The position numbers and the translations under genes are program-made. Shown one piece after another: positions 15,426-24,083 of a stretch of DNA of 40,260 bases. How positions within the stretch are numbered: position 1 is the first letter of the stretch; each line of letters begins with the position of its first letter. The notes under the pieces were generated by a model, which saw only the letters and a program-made list of their open reading frames with translations, was not told where the DNA came from and ran no database searches. Origin of the DNA: Rhizobiales bacterium CCH10-E5 (GTDB lineage Bacteria; Pseudomonadota; Alphaproteobacteria; Rhizobiales; Beijerinckiaceae); assembly GCA_001556125.1 (NCBI GenBank), contig LSIG01000048.1, forward strand, positions 1-40,260, read 5' to 3'.

Positions 15426-15968
15426 ATGGATGCAGACGCCCTTGTTCAGGCCATCGCGTCTTCCGCCGACCGCCAAGCCTTCGCGCGCTTGTTCGACCAT
15501 TTCGCGCCTCGCGTGAAAGGCCTGCTGATGCGCGGCGGAACGCCGCCGGATCTGGCGGAGGAACTGGCCCAGGAAACTCTGATGACAGTGTGGCGCAAGG
15601 CTGCCCTGTTCGACCCCGCCAAGGCCGGCGCCAGCACCTGGATCGCGACGATCGCGCGCAATCTCCGGATCGATCATGCGCGGCGGGAGAAGCGTTCGCG
15701 CCTGTCCCAGGTCTTCGACCTGCTGGAGGAGGAAGACGGGCCGGAGCAGCCCGACGAGGTTCTGTCCGGCTCGGAACGTGATGCGCGGGTACGTGTCGCG
15801 CTCAAAGGACTGTCCAAAGAGCAATACAGGGTCGTCGAACTCGCCTTTCTCGAGGGATTCAGCCACCAGGACGTGGCCAACAAGCTCTCCATCCCGCTCG
15901 GAACGGTGAAATCGCGGCTGCGGCTGGCCATGGCGCATCTGCGCCGACATCTGGAGGATCTGCGATGA
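15426..15968 (+). CDS. ECF RNA polymerase sigma factor, RpoE/ChrR (ECF11)-like
   Basis: A 180-residue two-domain sigma factor. Region 2 (about residues 15-85) carries the core-binding and -10 recognition helices, including AQETLMTVWRKA, the aromatic STWIATIARN strand and the basic DHARREKRSR helix. Region 4 (about 125-178) has an HTH with SHQDVANKLSIPLGTVKSRL for -35 recognition. It overlaps the next gene (ATGA), whose ChrR-like product identifies the pair as sigma/anti-sigma. The upstream TGATCC-N18-TAAAGG element suggests autoregulation. The ATG at 15426 is preceded by GAGAGG somewhat far away; a GTG at 15399 is a possible alternative start. Confidence 0.88.
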   Translation: MDADALVQAIASSADRQAFARLFDHFAPRVKGLLMRGGTPPDLAEELAQETLMTVWRKAALFDPAKAGASTWIATIARNLRIDHARREKRSRLSQVFDLLEEEDGPEQPDEVLSGSERDARVRVALKGLSKEQYRVVELAFLEGFSHQDVANKLSIPLGTVKSRLRLAMAHLRRHLEDLR

Positions 15969-16594
15969 ACGCCCGGCATCTCCCGTCGGACGAGACCTTG
16001 GCCGGCTTCGCCGCAGGCCGGCTCGACGAAGGCATGTCGCTCGTGGTCGCGGCGCATGTCGAGATGAACTCGGCCTCGGCACGGGCGCTGCGCGAGATCG
16101 AGGCGGTCGGCGGTGGCGTACTCGCTGCCGGCGAAGCGGTTCCGATGCTGACCTCGGCCGAGGACGCGCTGGCACGCCTCGAGCGCGAAGACCACGACGA
16201 GCCTCCGGCTTTGCGGCCGGTGGAGACAGGATTGCCGCGCGTGCTGCAGCCCTATGAGCTTGGCCGCTGGCAGCCGATCGGGCTCGGGGTTTCGCTGCGG
16301 CGGGTCAAGGTTCCGGGCGCCGAGTCGCGTGTCTTCATGCTGCGGGCCGCTCCCGGGACGCGGCTGCCGGAGCATCGCCATACCGGCCATGAGTGGACCA
16401 CGATCCTCTCGGGCGCCTATGAGCATGAATATGGCCGGTTCGCCCGCGGTGATTTCGACGAGGCGAACGAGAACCACGAGCACCATCCGCGTGTCGATGC
16501 CTTGGAAGGGTGCACCTGCATCGTCGCGCTGACGGGCGAGGTGAAGTTCGAGGGCTGGCTCGGGCGCCTGCTGCAACCGCTGGTGCGGCTGTGA
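15965..16594 (+). CDS. ChrR-like cupin anti-sigma factor with altered zinc site
   Basis: A 209-residue homologue of ChrR, which holds RpoE inactive until singlet oxygen. The N-terminal anti-sigma domain has His5 and His31 at the expected zinc positions, but the two cysteines of H-x3-C-x2-C are Asn35 and Ser38 (AAHVEMNSAS). The C-terminal cupin (about 93-209) keeps its metal ligands His137, His139, Glu143 and His173, with the same spacing as Rhodobacter ChrR (141, 143, 147, 177). It may bind the sigma factor without zinc, or sense differently. It is coupled to the sigma gene by a 4-bp overlap and to the DUF1295 gene by GTGA. Confidence 0.85.
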   Translation: MNARHLPSDETLAGFAAGRLDEGMSLVVAAHVEMNSASARALREIEAVGGGVLAAGEAVPMLTSAEDALARLEREDHDEPPALRPVETGLPRVLQPYELGRWQPIGLGVSLRRVKVPGAESRVFMLRAAPGTRLPEHRHTGHEWTTILSGAYEHEYGRFARGDFDEANENHEHHPRVDALEGCTCIVALTGEVKFEGWLGRLLQPLVRL

Positions 16595-17397
16595 CCGCAC
16601 TCTCCTTCCTGCTGGCGCTGGCGACCGTCGCGCTCGTCATGGTCGTCGCGATGACGGGGGCCTGGCTGGTCGAGCGGCGCACCGGCAATTCGGGCTGGAT
16701 CGATTCGATCTGGACCTTCGGGCTGGGGACGGCCGGCATGGTCGGCTCGCTGTTGCCTTTCGGCGCCGGGCCGATGTCGCGTCGCGTTCTCGTCGCTGGG
16801 TTGGCGGCGGCGTGGGCACTGCGGCTGGGCCTGCATGTCGCTTCGCGCACGCGGGGCATCTCGGATGATCCGCGCTACGCCAAGCTCAAGCGCGATTGGG
16901 GGGCCGACAAGGACCGCCAGATGTTCCGCTTCCTGATGCTGCAGGCGCTCGCCAGCGCGCCGCTGGCGATGGCGATCGTGCTGGCCGCGCACAATCCCGC
17001 CTCCACGCTGGGTCTCCAGGACTTCGTCGGCGTGCTGGTCTTCGCCATCGGTGTCGGTGGCGGCGCCATCGCCGACCGGCAATTGCGTGCTTTCGCCCGC
17101 GATCCTGCCAACAAGGGCAAGGTCTGCGACCAGGGGCTTTGGGCCTGGTCGCGCCACCCCAACTACTTCTTCGAATGCGTGCTCTGGAGCGCCTATCCGG
17201 TGATCGCAATCGCGGTCTCCGGCTATGGCTACGGCTTCATCGCTCTGCTGGCGCCGATCGCCATGACGCTCCTGCTGACGCGCATCTCCGGCATTCCGCC
17301 GCTCGAGGAACACATGGTCGCCAAGCATGGCGACGCTTACCGGGCCTATCAGCGGCGCACCAGCGCGCTGCTGCCCTGGCCGCCCGCCACCGGCTGA
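16591..17397 (+). CDS. DUF1295 integral membrane protein (steroid 5-alpha-reductase fold)
   Basis: A 268-residue inner-membrane protein with six or so hydrophobic segments. The C-terminal signature WAWSRHPNYFFECVLW (about residues 187-202) is the cofactor-binding motif shared by the steroid 5-alpha-reductase/isoprenylcysteine methyltransferase superfamily. PPLEEHMVAKHGDAYRAYQR is the usual family ending. DUF1295 proteins are thought to be lipid-acting reductases; the substrate here is unknown. The GTG start at 16591 overlaps the anti-sigma stop. Its place in the ECF operon suggests it works on membrane lipids under stress. Confidence 0.85.
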   Translation: MTALSFLLALATVALVMVVAMTGAWLVERRTGNSGWIDSIWTFGLGTAGMVGSLLPFGAGPMSRRVLVAGLAAAWALRLGLHVASRTRGISDDPRYAKLKRDWGADKDRQMFRFLMLQALASAPLAMAIVLAAHNPASTLGLQDFVGVLVFAIGVGGGAIADRQLRAFARDPANKGKVCDQGLWAWSRHPNYFFECVLWSAYPVIAIAVSGYGYGFIALLAPIAMTLLLTRISGIPPLEEHMVAKHGDAYRAYQRRTSALLPWPPATG

Positions 17398-17405
17398 GGT
17401 TTGCG

Positions 17406-18431
17406 ATGACGATTCTGGACCATCTCGGCAATTGGGGCGAGCGCCTGCCGCTGCCCGACGTCGTCACCCGCGCCGGCATCGCCACGCTCGTCGGTCGCAC
17501 CGATCGCAAGCTACGTCAGGGCGAGGCCGAGCCGGACTCCTCCTTTGTCGCGTCGATGGGCCAGTACCCGATCGCGCAGCATGCGGACGCCGCCAACCGC
17601 CAGCATTACGAGGTGCCGGCGGCCTTCTTCCAGGCTGCGCTGGGAGCGAGGCGGAAGTACTCCTGCTGCTACTACGACACGCCGCAGACGACGCTGGACG
17701 AGGCTGAGGTTCGGGCGCTCGAACTCACCCTCGAGCATGCCGATCTCCGGGACGGGCAGCGCATCCTCGAGCTCGGTTGCGGCTGGGGCTCGCTGTCGCT
17801 GTTCATGGCGGAGCGGCTGCCGTCCGCCCAGATTACCGCTGTTTCCAACTCGGCCTCGCAGCGTGCCTTTATCGAGGGCGAGATCGCGGCGCGGGGCCTG
17901 TCGAATCTGCGGATCGTCACAGCCGACATGAACGCCTTTGCCAGCGACGGTGGATTCGACCGCATCGTCTCGGTCGAGATGTTCGAGCATATGGCGAACT
18001 GGACCGAGTTGCTGTCGCGGGCGCGGGGCTGGCTGAAACCCGAGGGACGGCTCTTCCTGCACGTCTTCACCCATCGCTCGGCCTGCTATCGCTTCGATGT
18101 CGAGGACAAGTCGGACTGGATCGCCCAGCACTTCTTCACCGGCGGGCTGATGCCGAGCCGGCGGCTGGTGCACTGCTTTCCGGAGCTGTTCGACGTCGAA
18201 TCGGAATGGCACTGGAGCGGCGAGCATTACCAGCGCACCGCAGAAGACTGGCTCGCCAATTTCGACCGCAATCTGCCGGTGATCGACCCGATCCTGTCGC
18301 AGGTCTATGGCGCCGATGCGGGTTTGTGGCGCCGGCGCTGGCGGCTGTTCTTCCTCGCCACCAGCGGGCTTTTCGGCCATGCCGGCGGCGAGTCCTGGGG
18401 CGTCGGCCATTACCGGCTGAAACCGGCCTAA
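17406..18431 (+). CDS. CFA-synthase-family SAM methyltransferase (short form)
   Basis: A 341-residue class I SAM methyltransferase of the cyclopropane-fatty-acid-synthase family without the usual N-terminal domain. HYEVPAAFFQ (68-77) and the SAM motif LELGCGWGSLSLF (121-133) are clear. The positions that bind bicarbonate in E. coli Cfa are kept: Cys87 in YSCCYY, Glu194 in MFEHM and His219 in LHVFTH. It could methylate or cyclopropanate double bonds of phospholipid acyl chains (UfaM/FufM-like), but other small-molecule methyltransferases share this fold. It is the last gene of the ECF operon, 8 bp after the DUF1295 gene, and overlaps the convergent DUF2177 gene by 3 bp. Confidence 0.82.
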   Translation: MTILDHLGNWGERLPLPDVVTRAGIATLVGRTDRKLRQGEAEPDSSFVASMGQYPIAQHADAANRQHYEVPAAFFQAALGARRKYSCCYYDTPQTTLDEAEVRALELTLEHADLRDGQRILELGCGWGSLSLFMAERLPSAQITAVSNSASQRAFIEGEIAARGLSNLRIVTADMNAFASDGGFDRIVSVEMFEHMANWTELLSRARGWLKPEGRLFLHVFTHRSACYRFDVEDKSDWIAQHFFTGGLMPSRRLVHCFPELFDVESEWHWSGEHYQRTAEDWLANFDRNLPVIDPILSQVYGADAGLWRRRWRLFFLATSGLFGHAGGESWGVGHYRLKPA

Positions 18432-18841
18432 AGCCAGCCCCAGCCGCGCATCGCGACCACGCCCGCATAGGCCGCCAGCGTCGAAACGCCGGCCACCAGG
18501 CTGCCATAGACGAGGTCCGCCACGGTGATCGTCAGCGTCCAGCGCCGCAGCGTGGCATAGTTGGTCAGGTCATAGGTGCCGTAGGCGAGCAGCCCGAGCA
18601 GCGCACCGTTGATGAAGGCTGCCATCGGCGAGCCGCCCGCCAAGGCGGGCATCAGCGCGAAATGGATCAGCCCGGCCGGGAAGGCGAAATAGAACAGCAG
18701 CGCCGGCGCCCAGCGGATCCGCTCGAGCAAGGCATCGCCCAAGGTCGGGCGATAGAGCGCGCCTGCCATCAGCGAGAGCCAGATCACGTCGATCACGCCG
18801 AAGACGAGCAGGAAAACGAGATAGCCTGCGAGGAAGGTCAT
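18428..18841 (-). CDS. DUF2177 family membrane protein
   Basis: A 137-residue protein with four hydrophobic segments (about 2-24, 45-66, 72-95 and 104-128). The family signature includes DVIWLSLMAGALYRP near residues 18-32 and LLGLLAYGTYDLTNYATLR near 82-100. Function unknown; it often lies beside CFA-synthase and DUF1295 genes. The start has GGAG six bases upstream. A 17-bp tandem duplication copies this whole initiation site just upstream (see the repeat at 18838-18871). Its stop overlaps that of the convergent methyltransferase. Confidence 0.85.
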   Translation of the reverse strand: MTFLAGYLVFLLVFGVIDVIWLSLMAGALYRPTLGDALLERIRWAPALLFYFAFPAGLIHFALMPALAGGSPMAAFINGALLGLLAYGTYDLTNYATLRRWTLTITVADLVYGSLVAGVSTLAAYAGVVAMRGWGWL

Positions 18842-18858
18842 TCTGTTCTCCGGGTCAT
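18838..18858 (-). CDS. possible six-residue leader peptide (MTRRTE)
   Basis: The duplicated initiation site gives ATG ACC CGG AGA ACA GAA TGA, whose TGA overlaps the ATG of the DUF2177 gene (ATGA at 18841-18838). It has its own GGAG at the same six-base spacing. If translated it would couple to the main gene. It exists only because of the duplication and may have no function. Confidence 0.3.
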   Translation of the reverse strand: MTRRTE

Positions 18859-18871
18859 CCTGTTCTCCGGG
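18838..18871 (-). repeat. 17-bp tandem duplication of a translation start
   Basis: On the minus strand the unit CCCGGAGAACAGGATGA (18871-18855) is followed immediately by CCCGGAGAACAGAATGA (18854-18838): 16 of 17 bases identical. Each copy has a Shine-Dalgarno and an ATG. The second ATG is the DUF2177 start; the first is out of frame. Confidence 0.85.
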
Positions 18872-19070
18872 GCATGGGCCCTGTTACGTTGACCGCGGAA
18901 GCGCGGATCGCCTTTCCTCAGGCCGCTCGCTCGCGCGGCAAATCTGTTTGCCCGGTTGCGGCGTATGCAGTCTGACACGCTTCGACAGGACAGATGAGGC
19001 GCGGCGGCCTGCCCCAGCCTCAACGTCGAGACCGGGGCGGCGTTCCAGCGGAAACGGTCGGATACGGACG

Positions 19071-20327
19071 ATGACAGACGAAACACGGCAGCAGGATCTG
19101 GTTCGCGTGGCACGGCTCGCCCCGGATTGGAGTCTGGGGCTGTCGCGGGCGTTCCTGGCGAAGCTGATGGCGCGGCTGGCGCGGGGACGACTGACGGTGG
19201 TGACGCCGGATGGCGCCGTGCTCGTGCAGCAGGCGCCGGAGCCCGGCCCCGACGCGATGATCGTCCTCAAGCGCTGGCGGGCCATTCGCCGGCTCGTGCT
19301 GCAGAGCGATATCGGCTTCGCCCGCGCCTATTGCGACGGCGATTTCAGCAGCCCTGACATGACGGCCGTGATCGAACTGGCGGCCGTGAACGACCACACG
19401 CTGCGCGCCATGATCTCCGGGAGCTGGCCGGCGCGCATGCTGACGCGGATGTTGCATCTCGGGCGCGCCAACACCCGCCGCGGCAGCAAGCGTAACATCA
19501 CGGCCCATTACGACTTGGGCAATGCCTTCTACGCGCAGTGGCTCGACGAGAGCATGACCTATTCCTCGGCGCTCTATACGCAGCCGGGCCAAACGCTCGA
19601 GCAGGCCCAGGCCGCCAAGCTCGACCTGATCGTCGAGCGGCTGCAGCTCAAGGGCGGCGAGCGCGTGCTCGAGATCGGCTGCGGCTGGGGCGCGCTGGCG
19701 GAACGGCTGGCCCGCGAAGGCTGCCATGTCACGGGCATCACGCTCTCGCCCTCGCAACTGGCCTATGCGCAGCAGCGCATTGCCGATGCCGGACTGTCCG
19801 ACCGGGTCGATCTGCGGCTTCAGGACTACCGCGACGTCACCGGCCAGTTCGACCGGATCGTCTCGATCGAGATGATCGAGGCCGTCGGCCGCGAGTTCTG
19901 GCCCGCCTATTTCGCGACGCTGCGCAATTGCCTCAAGCCCGATGGCCGCATCGTGCTGCAGGCGATCACGATCGAGGACAGCCGTTTCGCCTCCTATGCG
20001 AGCGGGGCTGACTTCATCCAGCACTATATCTTCCCCGGCGGGCTCCTGCCCTCGCACAGCGCTATGAACGAGCAGATAGACGCGGCGGGGCTGAAGCTCG
20101 CCGACCGGTTCAGTTTCGGCGAGAGCTATGCGCTGACTCTGCAGGAATGGCGCCGACGCTTCCTGGTGCAGTGGCAGTCGATCCGCCCGCTCGGCTTCGA
20201 CGAGCCGTTCCGGCGGCTCTGGGAGTTCTATCTCTGCTATTGCGAGGGCGGCTTCCGCAGCGCCGCCACCGATGTCGGTCTGTTTGCGATCACGGTGGGC
20301 GAGGGTAAGTCCAAGGCGCCCGCCTGA
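19071..20327 (+). CDS. cyclopropane-fatty-acyl-phospholipid synthase family protein (YSSALY type)
   Basis: A 418-residue protein with the full CFA architecture: an N-terminal lipid-binding domain (about 20-120, with FARAYCDGDF) and a SAM domain from about 140 (NITAHYDLGNAFYAQWLDES, EIGCGWGALAERL at 201-213). At the E. coli Cfa bicarbonate ligands, Cys139 is Ser166 (YSSALY) and His266 is Gln297 (LQAITI), while the glutamate is kept (Glu270). That pattern suggests chemistry other than plain cyclopropanation, for example methylation of cis-vaccenoyl chains. It stands downstream of the ECF cluster with 229 bp of leader, in which I see no TGATCC promoter. The ATG follows a weak ribosome site. Confidence 0.87.
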   Translation: MTDETRQQDLVRVARLAPDWSLGLSRAFLAKLMARLARGRLTVVTPDGAVLVQQAPEPGPDAMIVLKRWRAIRRLVLQSDIGFARAYCDGDFSSPDMTAVIELAAVNDHTLRAMISGSWPARMLTRMLHLGRANTRRGSKRNITAHYDLGNAFYAQWLDESMTYSSALYTQPGQTLEQAQAAKLDLIVERLQLKGGERVLEIGCGWGALAERLAREGCHVTGITLSPSQLAYAQQRIADAGLSDRVDLRLQDYRDVTGQFDRIVSIEMIEAVGREFWPAYFATLRNCLKPDGRIVLQAITIEDSRFASYASGADFIQHYIFPGGLLPSHSAMNEQIDAAGLKLADRFSFGESYALTLQEWRRRFLVQWQSIRPLGFDEPFRRLWEFYLCYCEGGFRSAATDVGLFAITVGEGKSKAPA

Positions 20328-20338
20328 GCCACTCGCAC

Positions 20339-20362
20339 GGGCCCGCGTGTCAGCGCGGGCCC
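20339..20362. terminator. GC-rich hairpin between convergent genes
   Basis: GGGCCCGCG (20339-20347) and CGCGGGCCC (20354-20362) form a perfect 9-bp stem with a six-base loop, just past the CFA-type stop and across the stop of the convergent kinase. There is no T tract, so termination activity is only presumed. Confidence 0.45.
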
Positions 20363-23300
20363 AGCAGCGCTGCGATCTTCGCGACCGCGGCGGCGAGGTG
20401 GCTGGGTTGATAGGGCTTCACCACCAGCGCGGTCCGCTCGTCGATCTCGACGCCTTCGACGCGTGAATGGCCCGTGGCGAAGACGACCGGCAGATCGGGC
20501 CGCTTCTCGCGGGCCTTGGCGACGAGCGCCGTGCCAGGCATGTCCGGCAGGCCCACATCGGTCAGCAGGATGTCGACCTGCGCCTTGTCCAGCATGGCGA
20601 GGGCGTCGCGGGCCAGACCCGTCTCGATGACGGAATGGCCGAGATCCTCCAGCATGTCGACAGTCGCCATGGCGATCAGGGCGTCGTCCTCGCAGAGCAG
20701 GATCGAGAGCTTGCGCACAGCGGCCGGGGCCGGCTCCGCCCGCGGAGGGGGCGCTGCTGCCAGCCGCTGCTGGGCGGCGTTGGCGAACTGGTGGCGCACC
20801 TTCCGCGCGAGCTGCTCGAGCGAGTAGGGCTTGCTCAGCAGCTCGACACCCTCGTCGAGCCGCCCCTCATGGACGATCGAGTTCTCGGTGTAGCCCGAGG
20901 TAAACAGCACCTTCAGCCCCGGCAGTCTTTCGACCGCCTTGCGCGCCAGTTCGGTGCTCTTCATCGGGCCGGGCATCACGACATCGGTGAAGAGCATGTC
21001 GATATGGATGCCGCTCTCGACGATGGCGAGGGCCGATTTCGCATCGGGCGCCTGCAGCACGCGATAGCCGAGATCGGTCAGCGTCTCGATCACCGTCTCG
21101 CGGACGCCCTTGTCGTCCTCGGCCACGAGGATCGTCTCGGTGCCGCCGGCGATCGGCCCGGTATCGAACGCCACCAACTCGTCCTCGCTCTCCACCGAGC
21201 GCGGCAGGTAGAGCCGGATCGTCGTGCCTTCACCAGGTTCGCTATAGATCTTCACATGGCCGCCGGACTGCTTGACGAAGCCGTAGACCATGGAAAGGCC
21301 GAGCCCGGTGCCCTTGCCTTCCGGCTTGGTGCTGAAGAAGGGGTCGAAGACCTTGTCGACGATCTCGGGCGGGATGCCGGAGCCGGTGTCGGTTACGGCG
21401 AGCATGACGTAGCGGCCCGGCGCGACGTCAGGATGGATGCGGGCATAGGTGCTGTCGAGAACCGCATTGCCGGCCTCGATCGTCAGCTTGCCGCGGCCGT
21501 CCATGGCGTCGCGGGCGTTGATGGCGAGGTTGAGCAGGGCGTTCTCGACGTTGCTGGGATCGACCAGCGTGTTCCAGAGGCCGCCAGCAACGACGCTTTC
21601 GATTTCGATCGTCTCGCCGAGCGCACGCCGCAGCATCTCGTCCATGCCACGGATCAGCTTGCCGAGATTGATGACCTTCGGGGCCAGAGGCTGGCGCCTG
21701 CCGAAGGCGAGAAGCTGCGAGGCGAGGCGGGAACCGCGGGCGACGCCCTCCATCGCGTTCTGGATGCGCCGGGCTGCCCTCTCATTGCCCGCGACATCGC
21801 GGGCGAGAAGCTGGAGATTGCCGCTGACCACCTGCAGCAAATTGTTGAAGTCATGGGCGACGCCGCCGGTGAGCTGGCCGATCGCCTCCATCTTCTGCGC
21901 CTGGCGCAGCGCCGCCTCGCTGCTCGCGAGCGCCGCGGCGGCTTCCGTCTCCGCCGTGATGTCGCGGCCGAACGCATAGATCGTGTCGCCGTCGGGCACG
22001 CTGGTCCAGGCGATCCGACGCCTCCCGCCATCCGCCGTCAGAATCGCGCTTTCGGAAGCCATGATCGGCGCACCGCTTGCCAGACGGGCGAGGCGCTCCG
22101 CTGCGGCCTCGCGATCGTCGGGATCGACAAAATCCAGGATCGTGCGGCCGACGGTCTGGGCCGATGACCAGCCGAGCACCTTTGTCCAGGTCGGGTTGAC
22201 CGCTGTCACCGCGCCGTCGGGCTTGGCGACGACCTTGAGAACGGGCGAGAGGTTCCAGATCCGGTCACGGTCGCGGGTAGCGCGGCGCTCCTCGGTGATG
22301 TCGCGCCCGATAGCGTGGATGCGGCCGGAATCCGGCACGGCCGTCCAGTCGAGCAGGCGGTAGCTGCCGTCGCGGCAGCGATAGCGGTTCTCGAAGGCCA
22401 GCGTCGTCGCGCCATGCGAGAGCTTGAGAACCTCGGCCGCCGTGCGGTCCAGGTCATCAGGGTGGACGAAGTCCGACAGGGGCCTCCCTGCCATTTCGCA
22501 CTCCGTCCAGCCGAGAAGCCGCTCGGCCGATGGATTGACCGCCGTCACGATGCCCTCATAGTCGCAGACCAGCATCAATTCCTGCGACAGCTTCCAGAGC
22601 CGGTCGCGGTCTCGCGTGGTCTCGACCTCGGCCAGTTTCTGCTCGTGGATGTCTGTGCTGGTGCCGATCCAGCGGATGATCTCGCCCGCTTCGCTACGGA
22701 TCGGCACGGCGCGGACCAGATGCCAGCGGAACTCGCCGGCCGCGCTGCGAATGCGGAACTCGGTCTCGTAGCGTTCGCCGGAGGTCAAAGCTCCCTGCCA
22801 CAGCTTGACCGCCGCATCGCGGTCATCGGGATGGACGATGGCGAGCCATCCCTCCGCCAGAAGCTCCTGGGCCTCGCGGCCGCTGTATTCCATGACGCGC
22901 TCGTTGAACCAGTCGAGCCGCCCGTCCGCCGGCGCGGTCCAGACATGGTTCGGCATCGCCTGAGCGAAGGAGCGGAACTGCGCCTCGCTGGCGCGGATCG
23001 CCTCCTGCGCAACGATGCGGTCTGTGACGTCGATGCCGTCGACGAAGATGCCTGTCACCTGGCCGGTTGCGTCGGTGATGGGCTGGAAGACGAAATCGAC
23101 GAAGCGCGTGTAGGACGGGCCGCCATCGGGGTTGCGCGCCTGAAAGCGCGCCCCGGAGGCGCGATAGGCCATTCCGCTCGCGAAGACGTCGTCGAGGATG
23201 CGGACATAGCCCTGCTCGGCCGCGTCTGGCAGGGCCTCGGCGACAGTCCGACCCATCACGTCGCGACGGCCGATCAACTGCTGATAGGCCTCGTTGACGA

Positions 23301-23892
23301 GGGAGAAGCGGTGCTCCGGCCCCTCCAACATCGCCATGAAGGAGGGCGCCTGCTCGTACATCTGCTGCAGGCGCAGGCGCTCGTTGCGCAGTTGCCGGTC
23401 GGCCGTGACCTTCTCGGTGGTCTCGACGACGATCGCGATGACGCCCAGAGGAACCCCGTCGTCGCCGAGGATCGGCGAATAGTCCAGGTTCATCCAGACC
23501 TGGGCCGGGCCGGAGCCGCGGTTCAGGGTCAGCTCCTGATCCTTGTAGGAGAGCGTCCGGCCCTCGCGGAACACGGTGCGGACCACATTGTCGTTGAAAT
23601 CGGCGACCTCGGGCCAGCCCTTCCGCACCTCGGAGCCGAGCAGTTGCGGGTGGCGCGCTCCCGCGAAGACGGAATAGGCGTCATTGTAGATCATGATGCC
23701 CGGCTCGCCCCAGAGCGTCACGATAGGCAGCGGCGAATGCAGGATCATGCCGACGACGGAGCGGATGGTCGCCGGCCAGTTGTCGACAGGTCCGAGCGTC
23801 GTCGCGGACCAGTCGAACCGGGCGATCAGCCCGGCGAGTTCGCTGTCGCCCTTGAGGAAGTGGAAAACAGGGGCAGGGTCGGCGTCGGACAT
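20350..23892 (-). CDS. soluble multi-PAS hybrid histidine kinase with two receiver domains
   Basis: A 1180-residue signalling protein without membrane segments. About four or five PAS domains fill residues 1-650, several ending in the usual DITxE/DVTDR linker. The dimerisation helix has the H-box VAHDFNNLLQ (His680). The ATPase domain has the N-box (Asn792) and the G-boxes DTGSGIP and GKGTGLGLSM. Two receiver domains follow, with phospho-acceptors Asp970 (FTDVVMPG) and Asp1112 (LTDVGLPD). The kinase is of the HWE-unrelated, RsbU-free 'HisKA hybrid' type; its stimulus and output are unknown. I prefer the ATG at 23892 to a GTG at 23946. It lies downstream of a FeeM-like gene on the same strand. 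Confidence 0.9.
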   Translation of the reverse strand: MSDADPAPVFHFLKGDSELAGLIARFDWSATTLGPVDNWPATIRSVVGMILHSPLPIVTLWGEPGIMIYNDAYSVFAGARHPQLLGSEVRKGWPEVADFNDNVVRTVFREGRTLSYKDQELTLNRGSGPAQVWMNLDYSPILGDDGVPLGVIAIVVETTEKVTADRQLRNERLRLQQMYEQAPSFMAMLEGPEHRFSLVNEAYQQLIGRRDVMGRTVAEALPDAAEQGYVRILDDVFASGMAYRASGARFQARNPDGGPSYTRFVDFVFQPITDATGQVTGIFVDGIDVTDRIVAQEAIRASEAQFRSFAQAMPNHVWTAPADGRLDWFNERVMEYSGREAQELLAEGWLAIVHPDDRDAAVKLWQGALTSGERYETEFRIRSAAGEFRWHLVRAVPIRSEAGEIIRWIGTSTDIHEQKLAEVETTRDRDRLWKLSQELMLVCDYEGIVTAVNPSAERLLGWTECEMAGRPLSDFVHPDDLDRTAAEVLKLSHGATTLAFENRYRCRDGSYRLLDWTAVPDSGRIHAIGRDITEERRATRDRDRIWNLSPVLKVVAKPDGAVTAVNPTWTKVLGWSSAQTVGRTILDFVDPDDREAAAERLARLASGAPIMASESAILTADGGRRRIAWTSVPDGDTIYAFGRDITAETEAAAALASSEAALRQAQKMEAIGQLTGGVAHDFNNLLQVVSGNLQLLARDVAGNERAARRIQNAMEGVARGSRLASQLLAFGRRQPLAPKVINLGKLIRGMDEMLRRALGETIEIESVVAGGLWNTLVDPSNVENALLNLAINARDAMDGRGKLTIEAGNAVLDSTYARIHPDVAPGRYVMLAVTDTGSGIPPEIVDKVFDPFFSTKPEGKGTGLGLSMVYGFVKQSGGHVKIYSEPGEGTTIRLYLPRSVESEDELVAFDTGPIAGGTETILVAEDDKGVRETVIETLTDLGYRVLQAPDAKSALAIVESGIHIDMLFTDVVMPGPMKSTELARKAVERLPGLKVLFTSGYTENSIVHEGRLDEGVELLSKPYSLEQLARKVRHQFANAAQQRLAAAPPPRAEPAPAAVRKLSILLCEDDALIAMATVDMLEDLGHSVIETGLARDALAMLDKAQVDILLTDVGLPDMPGTALVAKAREKRPDLPVVFATGHSRVEGVEIDERTALVVKPYQPSHLAAAVAKIAALLGPR

Positions 23893-24083
23893 GCGGATCC
23901 GCCATTCAGGGCCACCGCGCCGGGCGGAATCCGGCGCGAACCCCACCGCGGAAGCGATGTCGGGGCCTGAGACTTCTAGAGCATTGCCGGAACGGGAGGG
24001 AATTCGTTTTTTGCAAGCGACGGCAGGGGTTTCACGCCGCGACGCATGGAACCAAATTCGCCTTCAGCCGTTAGGGCGACCCC

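Noticed and set aside
20467..22167. Very long plus-strand frames opposite the hybrid kinase (also 22315-23970)
   Set aside because: They are mirror frames of the kinase, with low-complexity composition and no domain. The same applies to 24943-27306 opposite the GGDEF-EAL gene and 33789-36665 opposite the transporter genes.
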